Source: Mytilisepta virgata
Taxonomy: Eukaryota; Mollusca; Bivalvia; Mytilida; Mytilidae
Reading direction: 5' to 3'
Length of the DNA stretch: 64,000 nucleotides
Assembly (NCBI GenBank): GCA_028015205.1
Contig: CM051517.1
Coordinates: 11,208,501 to 11,272,500 of the forward strand
The notes under the pieces were generated by a model. That model searched no databases and was not told the origin of the DNA. It saw nothing but the letters and a program-made list of their open reading frames with translations. A program made the position numbers and the translations under genes. This document shows, one piece after another, positions 11,041 through 23,800 of this stretch (position 1 is the first letter of the stretch; each line of letters begins with the position of its first letter).

Positions 11041-12565
11041 TGGAGTTAAAGCCCCCGAAGGCATTACTGAAATGTTCCCTTCTACAGTTGGAGTAAAACA
11101 AAGGCCGTATTTTAACCCTACCTTATTTTCTTTTTATATTAATGATTTAACACCCCCTTTTGATAACTCATGTGATCATATAAGATTAAATGATATAGAA
11201 TTGTCCTGTCTTTTATATGCTGATGACTTAGTATTAATATCAGAATCTTCAAATGGATTACAAAATTTTTTAAACAAAGTAAATACATACTGTGCGGAAT
11301 GGAACTTGATAAGACAAGGGTAATGGTTGACAAGACAATCTTGTAATGGTTTTCAATAAAAGTGGTCAAAATTTACTAAAGACTTTATTTTTAATAATGA
11401 ATTAGTTGAATGTTGTACATTCAGGTATATTATTCAAGCCATCTGGAATTTTTACCAATGCTGTAAATCTTCTTTGTAGAAAAGCCTTAGAGGCACTGTT
11501 TTGTATTTTAAAAAATGCTATATTCGGATAAGAGAGATGTATTTTCCCACATGAAACTTTCTGATTCTTGTGTTAGCCCAATTATACTTTATTGAAGTCA
11601 GATATGGTCACTAAATATTGTAAAGAACAACAAAACATTTGAATCCTAATATTTATCAATGGAATCAGTAAAACTTCAAATCAAATTTGCAAAATAAAAT
11701 CTACTTGGAGTTAATTCAAAGGCAGTAAATATGGCTGTACCCTGTTGGTATACAGGTCCTAAAGTCTTCTGTAGGAATCTGGCTGCGTATTCTTAACTCA
11801 AAAGAAATGCTTATAAAGTAAGTAAGGAGTTAAATGAAGGATTTGCTTCAAAAATTAAAATATTACTATCAAAATTAAATTTTGCACATGATTGGGAAAA
11901 TCAATGAACTTTTTCTAAAAAACGGCTACTTTCTTCTTTAACAATGAAGCTAAATGAAAATTATAATATATTTTTGAAAAGCTGCCTTTTTAATGTTGAT
12001 AATTCAATTAATGGAAATAAGGTAAGAACTTGCAGAAAATTTAAAGTAAAGTATAAACTTGAAAAGTATCTTTTATTGAATTTAGATAAAAATGTTACAA
12101 AAAAATTATGCAAAAATAAGAATAAGTAATAGTAAAGCTAGCTAAATTTAATATTGAACGTGGTCGATATAATAAAACAGCCTTCGAAAATAGAATGTGC
12201 CCCTCTGTGCCATACAGAGGTGGAAGATGAATTCCATTTTATAACAATATGTACAGAATTGAAGGAATCTAGGATAAAAATGTTTAACGAAATTTCTGAT
12301 ATTATTCATGGTTTTAATTCAATGAGTAATGAACACAAATTTGATATTATATTTTCTTGTGAAGAATGTGATATATACTTATGATTATTGTTCATCGGAA
12401 GATGTATAATGAAAGAAACAACCAAATTTATTTTTTTCTGGTCAATTTTGCATGTTTGTATCGTTTACTGTTTATTTCTGTTAACATTTGATTTAGAGAC
12501 AATCCTATTGTTTGGATTTAATACTAATAAAATCATTCTTATTCTAATTCTTATTCTTTGTTTTC
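11041..12565 (+). pseudogene. Decayed LINE (non-LTR retrotransposon), RT and C-terminal fragments
   Basis: A reverse transcriptase fragment at about 11072-11320 shows a GVKQ block, an FSFYINDL block and the catalytic LLYADDLVLIS motif. It is followed by broken pieces in shifting frames (11340-12130), then a C-terminal segment at 12154-12384 with a zinc-knuckle-like pattern (CHTEVEDEFHFITIC). The 3' end is a microsatellite-like tail of ATTCTT/ATTCTA units near 12530-12562. Several frameshifts and stops show it is dead. The 5' part, including the endonuclease, is missing. The C-terminal pattern is shared with the two LINE fragments in FAHD2 intron 1, so they belong to related families; I do not assign a clade. 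Confidence 0.8.
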
Positions 12566-13650
12566 TTTCAGGGGTTTGCTAATTCGTCAGGTTTTTGCAG
12601 GCTTTTTTATTGAAGAAAATATTTTTTTCCAATGACAAATCTATATCTGTAGAAATGAAATGAGTTTGGCGAGAACCCAACCACCCCTCCCCATTTTAAC
12701 TTCAGATAACCCTTGATAGAAGGACTTAATAATTTTAGAAATTTATATATATATATGGAATTTTCTCTTAATGATTGTGGACAGTGTATACGGGTATCAA
12801 TATGACAGAGTTAATGTAATTCAATACTAATGTAAAAAACAAAGCCGTCATTACCAAAATTGTTATCTTTGTTTAAAAGCCACGTTTTTTATATCATAAT
12901 TCGTTCTTCTCTTCTCTGAATACGTGCTTTCAGCCCCCCTTCCTTTAACTTATATTTCCACCTATTATAATACTTAGCGATATATAAAGTGTATACAGTT
13001 AAGTTCTTATTTTCTATATATATACTTCAGTCGTTAAAGTTATTTCTTATTTCGGCCTTCACGAGTTTTCTGTGTTTCTGGACTATCATAGTTCTCTTTA
13101 GTTAAAAAAATAGAGTCTGATAAGTCTGGAAGAGTCTGATGGCAAAATGTCGGAATATAAACATGTTTGATAACATTTTCTTGTCGTATTATAGTTATTA
13201 TAAAATTATTTCATCAATTTAATAAAAAAAATTGTCATGATTTATGGTTTGGTGCTTGTATTTACGAAGATCGACAAATAGTTTCGTTTATTGTCGCATC
13301 TCAATTATAATGTTTTTTTTTATTGAATCAATTTGGGGAAGACAGCAAATCACATATATTATGCCGGGTTCCTCTCTGTCAAGTATGGACATATTTTTTA
13401 GTGTTTCGGCAAATCCAAGCTAGAATGACTTATTGGATCTTAACTTTATATTTGTCTAGATATATTGTGAAATATGGTGTTTTGTTTAATTGTTATTTGG
13501 TTTATTAAATAATTTATTTAGAACACAAGTGTTTCATTGCAGATATTTTAAGAAATTTACTGAATAGTCATATTTTCTTCGTCCATCCTTGACATTCTCC
13601 AGTAAAATTAAATTTCCTCCTCTTTTCCTAAAAAAATCTTTATTTTCTAC

Positions 13651-13685
13651 CAAGGATTTAAATAGTAGTAGTATTTAAATCCTTG
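13651..13685. repeat. Perfect 14-bp-arm hairpin
   Basis: CAAGGATTTAAATA (13651-13664), loop GTAGTAG, then the exact complement (13672-13685), followed by a T-run. It is not part of any longer repeat that I can see. Confidence 0.8.
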
Positions 13686-13938
13686 TTTTTAACAATTCTA
13701 ATCCCAACTTTTTCTATCAAAAGTCAAATGGATTTCGATTCTGGTGATGCCGAGTCTGACTTACTACTGTCTTTCAAATTTTGTATTTTAAGTGAAAAAT
13801 CCACATAATGTCTTTTTCCAATATCGATGTATAAAGTGCAAATTTTATAATATGAAGGATGCTTTTAGAAATTATGTTTTCTATCAAAGTATAATTTGTA
13901 AGATATCTAATAAAATAATCAGCTGATATCTTATAAAT

Positions 13939-13972
13939 ATGTATATATATATAGATATATATATATATATAT
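13939..13972. repeat. TA-rich microsatellite
   Basis: Alternating TA interrupted by a GATA step. Confidence 0.85.
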
Positions 13973-14280
13973 CAATTGTTACAAGCATAATTTGATATTT
14001 TATTGTGACATCACCATCACGAAATATAGAAATGTTATGCCAATAATGCTTGAGCTGACAGATCGATGCACAATGAATAAAAAATATATTTTGTAACCAT
14101 AAGTTTTCTCTGTGTAATGAAATTACTTGCTTTTCATACAACATTCAAAACCTTCTGTTATTTTCCTTCCAAATAACTTAGAAGTGTACAGTTGGTAAAC
14201 ATAGAGTACCAGTTGGAAGGGTACGAGTTGGAAAAGATATGAGTTGGTAGAATTACATGTTAGAAAAGGTACGAGTCGAC

Positions 14281-14458
14281 CTGTACCCTTTGTGCATATA
14301 TAATAGCCAGAGACATATGTCTCTGTAATAGTTTTATTATCAAGTATTTCTTGGAGAGAACTGTACATTGCCCGACGTATATTTATGGATTTTTCTGCCA
14401 AGGAAAATGTATCATGTGTATATTTCAGCATTAAATCGGCAAAAATGTTTTTATTCAT
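14281..14458 (-). CDS. Possible small coding exon, unidentified
   Basis: Reading leftward from the ATG at 14458-14456, about 59 residues are open with an ordinary amino-acid mix (starting MNKNIFADLMLKYTHDTFSL and continuing through AEKSINIRRAMYSSL). After this the frame passes into a simple repeat of GTACGAGTTGG-like text. An AAGGGTACAG donor-like site lies near 14281. The frame lies 390 bp upstream of the DENND10 start on the opposite strand. I do not recognise the protein, and it may be a chance frame. Transcript evidence is needed before it is treated as a gene. Confidence 0.2.
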
Positions 14459-14789
14459 CTAATAATATTTATTTTGTGACTTGAAATTCGCCGAACAAAT
14501 TAGTAGCTTAAATTTGGATAAATTATTTCTTTCTTAAAACGGGGCTAACATTGAATCATAGAATCAAAATTATAAGGCCTTTTTAAGACTAATATAAAAA
14601 ATACCGAAAATTACAAAAAAGAAAAAACTTATAAATCCGGAAAAGTATAACGGTAACATTTTTATTCCTAGTATACTTTTGTGTAGCCCCAAAACGATTG
14701 TGCCATAAATTGTAAATTTTATTTCCTTTTATTCTTCTCATCATATAGAAAAAGGGGAGTATATTTTTCACATTATAACATACGAATGC

Positions 14790-14848
14790 AAATAATGATT
14801 TTATTACTTTTGATTCGCACTGACAATGAAAACCACGTGATTGACAAA
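14790..14848 (+). promoter_or_regulatory. DENND10 proximal upstream region with CACGTG E-box
   Basis: A CACGTG E-box at 14834-14839, within CCACGTGATTG, lies 10 bp before the start codon. CACGTG followed by A is compatible with MiT/TFE or USF-type factors, which would suit an endolysosomal gene, but one six-base match is weak evidence. Confidence 0.3.
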
Positions 14849-14897
14849 ATGTCTGCGCCCATAAGTTTTATCTCCAGCAAAACTGCAGGATTGATAG
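14849..14897 (+). CDS. DENND10: DENND10 coding exon 1
   Basis: ATG at 14849, 16 codons plus one base, donor GT at 14898-14899. Chosen because its product ends in GLI and splices in phase to give GLIERDTN, as in the family. Confidence 0.85.
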
Positions 14898-17800
14898 GTT
14901 AAATTTTTTGTAATCGTGGCATTAGAATTTATATAAATTTAATATTGTACATAATCAAAGAAAAAGTTCTATATTCTATTAGTTTTAAAATTCCCTGCTG
15001 CTCCTTTCTCGATCTGAGACTGAGTCAAACTGAATCTCAACGCTTACATATACTAAGAAAATTATGGCCCTTTTCTCAGCGCAGACTCCTACACTGAATG
15101 TCAAGACATATGTCTATTTAATCATATTTAAAATTTTAAAAAAATGCTTTATTGCTTCATTGTAGCAAAATTCCTTCACTGATGAAATGACCCATTTCCA
15201 ATGTAGACTGTACATGTAGTACAATGTACCCAAATAAACAACAAAATGGATAACAGGAAATGTTGACAGTAACATACCAATTCACCAAAGCAACCCAACC
15301 AACAAAACACTATCCAAAAAATAACATAAAAGAGTACAAAATACAAACATGTTTGTTTATTCCTGCAATAAGCAACCTTACCTGTTCACCTGCATGGGGT
15401 TAATTGCCTATGGGTATTTGCAACTCATCTGACTTATGTAATAGGTTTTACAGAATTGTACAGGTAAAATTATGCATATATATACATAGTTGGAAATCAG
15501 GGGAAGTAATAAATGTTAAATTGGAGAATGATCAATTAAACAGGTTGGCAAGAAACCTTTTTGAGGGTTAAACCAACTGACGGACCCCTGTTTTAAGAGG
15601 TTTAACTGTTAAACATTTGTACCTATAACACTAACAAACATCATACACAGTTTTTCACTTATAATTTTGAATTATTAGTGCTTTATGGGAACAACTATAA
15701 TAGGTTGTCACCATGGCATAACATAATAGTCAGCATGCATTGTATCCTAGGCAGTAAGGGGTGTCATAGACTTTAATACTTGAAATTTTGCACATAAATA
15801 CATCCAATGGTTAAAGAATATTTAATATCATTGCATTGGATCAATTGTGAGAATTTTTGATAAGGTTAATTTCAGTTTTCGACCTTTCACAGACTAAACA
15901 GGAAAAATACAAGCAAAAATTGTACTGCACATTTATACATACCAGATTTGAAATGCTTACCCATTAGAAAACACCTGTGTTTCAAATGTATATTTAGGTT
16001 CTGCAGAGTTTGTTAATTTGTATGGTATTTGCTTGATTATTTGTCTTTATCCTTTCTCTTAGTTATACCAATCCCCTTCTGGTTCATTTCATTAACCCTT
16101 TAGTTTTCTTCTCCAGAAATGTAGTTTTTTCTTATAGATTTGATTTTCAATATGATTTTGAGTGTCTTAGAAACGAGTTGGGAATAGATAACACTGCAAG
16201 TAACCCAACTTATACACCAACCACACTCACTACGCAGGAAGTCCTTGATAACCACAAGACTGTTCTTCATTCGTTTGGCATTTCTACAAAGGGTGAAGAA
16301 ATGGACCTTCCTGCTCTTTATTGGATTCCTAAACTACATACAAATCCGTTTAAACAAAGGTACATTGCTGGGTCAGCTAAGTGCTCTACAGAACCTCTTT
16401 CAAAATTTTAAAATTCATATTGACATGTATTAAAGAGAGCCTTCAGAATTACTGTGAAACATCATATTCCACCAGTGGTGTCAATCAGTTGTGGATTCTT
16501 AATAACTCAAAACATTTACTGCAATATCTAAAATCAAAATCTTTGGCTACATGCAACAGTATAAAAACATTCAACTTCTCTACAGTCTACACTACCATAC
16601 AACATCCTCCATTAAATTTCTAGTTTTAGGTAGAGAAAAGGCTTATTTTGTGAAGAACCACTCTGATTCTGACAAAAAGTATTCAGAAGATGAAATTACA
16701 AAGATGTTAGATTTTCTCATAGACAACATATTTGTTGAATTTTGCGGTTAAATTATTCAACAAACAATCAGCATTCCATTGGGAAGAAACTGTCCTCCTC
16801 TCTTTGCCGATCTGTTTCTGTACTCATATGAATCGGACTTCATTCAAGGGCTACTACATGAAAACAAAAAAAAACTAGACCAATCCTGTAATTTCACTAT
16901 TTGTTATATAGATGACGTGTTGTCGTTAAATAACGTCAAATTCCAAGACTTTCTACATCTCATGACATCTTCCCCATTGAGCATGATATTTGGATTTATG
17001 CAGACAAACGTGATGACTTCAACTTTCCTATTGTTAACTTTACCTTCTTGAGTAGCAATATACCAGACTCGCCTGCATATGGCGTCTATGTTTCTCGGCT
17101 GATAATCAAGGGCATTTAGGTGTGTTATTAAAGAACCTATGGTAATGTAGATGGGAATTCTATGTTCAGGAGGATGAGGGCATACCATGACTTTCGACAA
17201 AGAGGATTACTGCTTCACAAAAGCTTTTTAACCAGGGTTTTATCAGGGATAAGTTGATGTCATCACTTAGGAAATTTTACGGTCGTCATCAATGATCACA
17301 AATTGATTGACCGTTACAGTGTTCCAATATTTCAGATGATGTTGGATCTGTTGCCACTGTCATAATATTTTATGTACCTCCACCGATTTTTTACTTCCGT
17401 CAGGTTTACTTTGTTGAACTTCATGACGGGTGCTGTATACAGAGAGGAACTGCTTACCCTTCCTTTTTGATTTGCTCCTTAGGTATATTTGTTTTCTTTA
17501 AATGAAAATGTATTTAAATACATCCAATTTTCATACACACCAAGTTGGAATTGACAATTTATTATTTTAGAACGTGATACCAATGCTGATGTATTATGGA
17601 CATGGTCTTATCCAAATGTTACAGAAGAAGAAAGGAACTTTTTTATCAGGAAAAGCCAGTTGTCCTCCATATCAGATGGTGTTATTCCCTTTCTTTATAG
17701 TCAGTGGAAAAGAAACTGGTATTATATATTTACATGTGAAACAGCAGACGGAGATAATTTAACAAAGGTATCGATTAACATACTTTATATTTTGTATACA

Positions 17801-20800
17801 GTATTATATTTTAAACATTGATGTTTTTAGGTGATTTTGTGGTTTTATTCTCAAAAAATGATAATTACATGCATAAAAAATTGTAAAAAGGGTTTTATCA
17901 TTTTATTTTGCAAGTGGATTGATCTAAAAAATTAGAATTTTATCAAGACAACAGATTGAATAACAAAATAAAATTAAAACTTCACTCATTGGATAAAAAA
18001 ATAACGATATAGAAAAACTGAATTTTTTTACATAATAATCTTTAAATGTAATATTTTGTCAAAGGGTTACTCTTGGAACCGTCTTGAGAAATTTCAGTTT
18101 AGATAGATTTTGTGTTTCAACCCACATCTGATGTTGAAATGATCATATTTTTTTTAATTTTAGGTCACACATTTTTCCTTGGTTTTACTAACTAAAGACT
18201 TTAACCCAGAAAAATATGAAGTGTTATGTAAGATTTTAACAAAAAAGTACAGAAGTACAGGAAATCCAGCTTCAATGTTAGAGCTGTATTTACATGTTAT
18301 AACAAGGGGCACATGTTCAACAGATGAAAATGGAAGGTTTTCTGTGAGAGATTTTGACCATAAAAGAGCTTATATGAATTCAAAACTTAAAGGTATGTAC
18401 TTTAACTCACCGTATCCCTCTAGAGTAATACATTCATTGTTTTTACTTTGGAAATGTTTATTCTGCTTTATTATGTTCTTCAAATAACATTATATGTGTC
18501 CAATGCTAATATTTTTCTAATCGGGTAGCACAGGAATCATTTTTATGCCTCGTCCATGATAGATTTGCCCTTGTCCATGCGTCTGTACGGCTTGGTTAAA
18601 TTTTTGTGTTTAGGTCCATTTCTCAGAAACCCATTGAGATATATGACTGATATTATACCACTGCAATCCCCTTATAAGACTGAACACAGATGAATAACAT
18701 TTTGATCACTTTGACCTACATTAAATGCATGAATGACTCCAATAAAGTTTTTCCTTTAATTTCGTAATCTAGGAATCCATGGTGTTATATTAATGATATT
18801 TCATCACTTTAATTGTCTTACATTATATAATGCATTTATCCAACAGTTTGGTCATTATGACCCACATTTCGTGCATGAGTGACTCGCTTAAGTTTTTGCA
18901 TTTAGGTCCATTTCTGAGAAAACTATTGAGATATTATACATATGCATTCATCTAATATACTACATTGTACAACAAAAGTCAGTAACAAGTTAGTCACCAT
19001 AACCTATATTTTATGCTTGAGTGACTGTGGTAAAATGTTTGCATTTAGGTATATTTTCAAAGAACCTATGGTAATGTATTGATGATATTCACAACTACAA
19101 TAATCTTAATTATTACAACACAACTACGCAACATTTGAGTCACCATTACCTACATTTTATGCATGCGTGACTTTGATTAAATTTTTGCATTTAGGTGTGT
19201 TATTAAAGAACCTATTGTAATGTAGATGGGAATTCTATGTTCAGGAGGATGAGGGCATACCATGTCTTACAGACATACAATCTCTAGTTTTTAATATGAT
19301 TTGTATTTTATTGATAAGTACAGGTAAATTTACTCTCATTAATCAATCAAAGTATTACTCATATAATTTTATTTTAGAAATAATAACAACATTTGGATTA
19401 GAGACAATACTAATATATACAGCAGTTTTGTTAAAGAAAAGAATAGCAGTCTATTATCCTCAGAATCAGTTAGAACAATTATTACAGTTCATCAGGTAAT
19501 AGTTTTACTTACGGTACTGTACAGTGTGCTCCCCAGAAATTTTTAATAGCATTGTGGTATAAATTCCCATAGGTTTGTAACAAATTATTCTAGTGTTGTA
19601 ATAAAGGCATTTCTAAGAATTTGAAAAATGTTTCTTATGATTTATGAGAAATAAGAAATTATTTTGTAGAATTTTACTGGATTTTAATTATTATGCTTTT
19701 AACTTATGTAAACTATAGAAAAATGGAAGAGATCACTGCATTAATAGTAAAAAAATATATACATTTGTCAAAATCAATAGCACAGTGGTACAACTGTGCT
19801 TTATAAGGGGAGAAGACTGGGTACATCTGAATGGTCAGTAGCAAACCAGGTTATACTGGGTTAGTATGTTGTTGCAGATTGCTAAATATTCAAATTAAGA
19901 TATGTATATTGCAAAACAGCTCACATGATAATATAATTAAAGGAATATACATGGAAGTGGTAAGCCATTAAAAATATTGTTCTGGGTTTCACACAGTCAA
20001 CTTTTTTCTAGCTGCTTATGAATAAGGCTGTATTGGTTAAAATGTTGGGCCATTTTGACTTTTTGTTTTGTTATTGCGTGCAGTTAGTTTAGTTTGACTT
20101 TTGTCTTTTATAGTATTACATTTTAGTTGTTTTCTGCCCTTTTAATGGGCCAATTCCTTATACATGTATATTAACATATTAGGTCAAGCTATATTCTACA
20201 CAGGCATGACTTCATTTTTGGCCGGGTTGCACAGAGTGCAAATCCGGGTTATAGTATGGTGAATGTCGGGCGGGCGGGCGGCGGGCGGCGGCGGCGGCGG
20301 GCGGGCGGGGAAAATGGGTACCTATTTTGTGAAATCAACTCCTCCTACAGTTTTTCACCCACATCCTTGAAACTTCATAGAATGTTTCTATATATATTGA
20401 AGATGTGCACCTCACTTTATGGAAGTATTTCAGGAATTATTTCCCATTTTTCCAAACTTTGGAACTTAGTTGTTTTTTTATTGACATCTTCAATAGAGGG
20501 TACCTATTTTGTGAAATCAACTCCTCCTACAGTTTTTCACCCACATCCTTGAAACTTCATAGAATGTTTCTATATATATTGAAGATGTGCACCTCACTTT
20601 ATGGAATTATTTCAGGAATTATTTCCCATTTTTCCAAACTTTGGAACTTAGTCGTTTTTTATTGACATCTTCAATAGAGGGTACCTATTTTGTGAAATCA
20701 ACTCCTCCTACAGTTTTTCACCCACATACTTGAAACTTCATAGAATGTTTCTATATATATTGAAGATGTGCACCTCACTTTATGGAATTATTTCAGGAAT

Positions 20801-23800
20801 TATTTCCCATTTTTCCAAACTTTGGAACTTAGTCGTTTTTTATTGACATCTTCAATAGAGGGTACCTATTTTGTGAAATCAACTCCTCCTACAGTTTTTC
20901 ACCCGCATCCTTGAAACTTCATAGAATGTTTCTATATATATTGAAGATGTGCACCTCACTTTATAGAATTATTTCAGGAATTATTTCCCATTTTTCCAAA
21001 CTTTGGAACTTAGTCGTTTTTTATTGACATCTTCAATAGAGGGTACCTATTTTGTGAAATCAACTCCTCCTACAGTTTTTCACCTCTGTGCTCGTACACC
21101 AACATACAATGTGTCTGATTTTGTCTATATAAATATTCATGACTGCCAATGTGCAATATGATCTTGTTATCACCTTTGTCACCACTACAATAAACACCCA
21201 GCAACCCGGCCATTTGTGTCTTTGACCCATTTTTGGCCGGGTTGCACAGAGTGCAAATCCGGGTTATAGTATGGTGAATGTCGGGCGGGCGGCGGCGGGC
21301 GGCGGCGGGCGGGCGGGGAAAATGGGTACCTATTTTGTGAAATCAACTCCTCCTACAGTTTTTCACCCACATCCTTGAAACTTCATAGAATGTTTCAATA
21401 TATATTGAAGATGTGCACCTCACTTTATGGAATTATTTCAGGAATTATTTCCCATTTTTCCAAACTTTGGAACTTAGTCGTTTTTTATTGACATCTTCAA
21501 TAGAGGGTACCTATTTTGTGAAATCAACTCCTCCTACAGTTTTTCACCCACATCCTTGAAACTTCATAGAATGTTTCTATATATATTGAAGATGTGCACC
21601 TCACTTTATGGAATTATTTCAAGAATTATTTCCCATTTTTCCAAACTTTGGAACTTAGTCGTTTTTTATTGACATCTTCAATAGAGGGTACCTATTTTGT
21701 GAAATTAACTCCTCCTACAGTTTTTCACCCACATCCTTGAAACTTCATAGAATGTTTCTATATATATTGAAGATGTGCACCTCACTTTACGGAATTATTT
21801 CAAGAATTATTTCCCATTTTTCCAAACTTTGGAACTTAGTCATTTTTTATTGACATCTTCAATAGAGGGTACCTATTTTGTGAAATCAACTCCTCCTATA
21901 GTTTTTCCCCCACATCCTTGAAACTTCATAGAATGTTTCTATATATATTGAAGATGTGCACCTCACTTTATGGAATTATTTCAGGAATTATTTCCCATTT
22001 TTCCAAACTTTGGAACTTAGTCGTTTTTTATTGACATCTTCAATAGAGGGTACCTATTTTGTGAAATCAACTCCTCCTACAGTTTTTCACCCACATGCTT
22101 GAAACTTCATAGAATGTTTCTATATATATTGAAGATGTGCACCTCACTTTATGGAATTATTTCAAGAATTATTTCCCATTTTTCCAAACTTTGGAACTTA
22201 GTCATTTTTTATTGACATCTTCAATAGAGGGTACCTATTTTGCGAAATCAACTCCTCCTACAGTTTTTCACCCACATCATTGAAACTTCACAGAATCTTT
22301 TAATACATATTGAAGATGTGCACCCCACTTTATGGAATTATTTCAGGAATTATTTCCCATTTTTCCAAACAAGTGTTTATCAACATGTAATCAAATCAAA
22401 TATTGCTTACTTCACCTATTTCTAATTAAATTGATGGCTGCCTCTGTGCTCGTACACCAACATACAATGTGTCTGATTTTGTCTATATAAATATTTATGA
22501 CTGCCAATGTGCAATATGATCTTGTAATCACCTTTGTCACCACTACAATAAACACCCAGCAACCCGGCCATTTGTGTCTTTGACCCATTTTTTGTGTTAG
22601 GCTTTATGTCTTTTCAATTCTGATATAGTTTATCAAAACTGGCAGGTGATTAATAGTTGTTTGCCATGGCTCCATTTCTTTATTAGCTCACCTGGTCTAT
22701 AGGCAATCTGAGCCTATGTCATCACTTTGTGTCCGTCTGTAAACTTTTCACATTTTGATCTTCTCTAAAACTACTTGGTGGATTGTAACCAAACTTGGTA
22801 TTATTGATGTATGGAAGGACCTCTACAAAAGATCCACCTTTGGTTCCTGTTGGATGAACAATATGGCCGCCAGAGGCCATCTTTGATTTTTATTGGCCAA
22901 TTTTCAAAAAATGTTCTCCTCTGAAACTACATTATGAAATGTATTGAACATTTGCAGGATTGGTGACAGCAATGCCCTCTATAAACGATCCAGTTTGGTT
23001 GAGATCCATCCGCTCACCTGATGGAAACCATATGGGAATTGACTTTTATTAATTTTCTCAGGAAGTAATGGGCAAATTGTAACCAATGTTTGCAAGAATC
23101 TCATATGGAAGGAAATTGGAAATGATCCACCTTTTTTTAGGTCAAATTTCAAGGTCACTGTGACATTTGAGTTTATGTAACAGCCTCCTGGATATAACAG
23201 AGCTTACATTTTGAAATAGGCTAATAGAAGCCAGGTGAGCAATACAGGCTAAGTTGAGACTCTAGTTTTTCTTAAAAACAAAATATTGGATGGTTTAACT
23301 TCACCATTTTGGTGTAAAGTTATGATAATTCCATAATTTGTATTTTTTTTCCAGATCATTACCAGCATTTGTATGGCATAGACAAAATTGGGATATAGCA
23401 TATCCATATGTAGAACTTGACTCTACAGAGTTAGATAATTTATCACAGAGAAATAGTTATGTAGCAGGGTTTACTGATGCTTCTGTTGAAGGAAGGTATA
23501 TAAGCTATTGCTCAATACAACTTTAATACTCTTATTTTTCGACATTTCAAGGAAAATAAATATTTATTGGTTGTTTGAAAAGTTAAGAAACTCAATGAAG
23601 TTTGTTTTTCAACTTGAGCTTTGAAGTGAATTGATACATGATTTCTTCAATATGATGGTCAGACTGAGAAACTGACATTTTCTTAATAATGTGATGAAAG
23701 ATATCTGGTTGATATTTGAGACAGTTTAATACAAGGGACATTTTCTGTATGTTTTCAGGACAGACTTGTATGATCTATATGTAAACCCTTCCACTAGTCA

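Larger units (their letters stand above)
12566..14280. other. AT-rich intergenic sequence
   Basis: No gene is recognised. It contains a perfect hairpin (13651-13685), a short TA/GATA microsatellite (13939-13972), and a C-rich strip near 12685. Open frames here look like chance in AT-rich DNA. Confidence 0.5.

Noticed and set aside
20256..20665. 98- and 86-residue frames over the 181-bp units
   Set aside because: Frames pass through the GGGCGGGCGG simple repeat and tandem units and change with unit number; by-products of a non-coding element.
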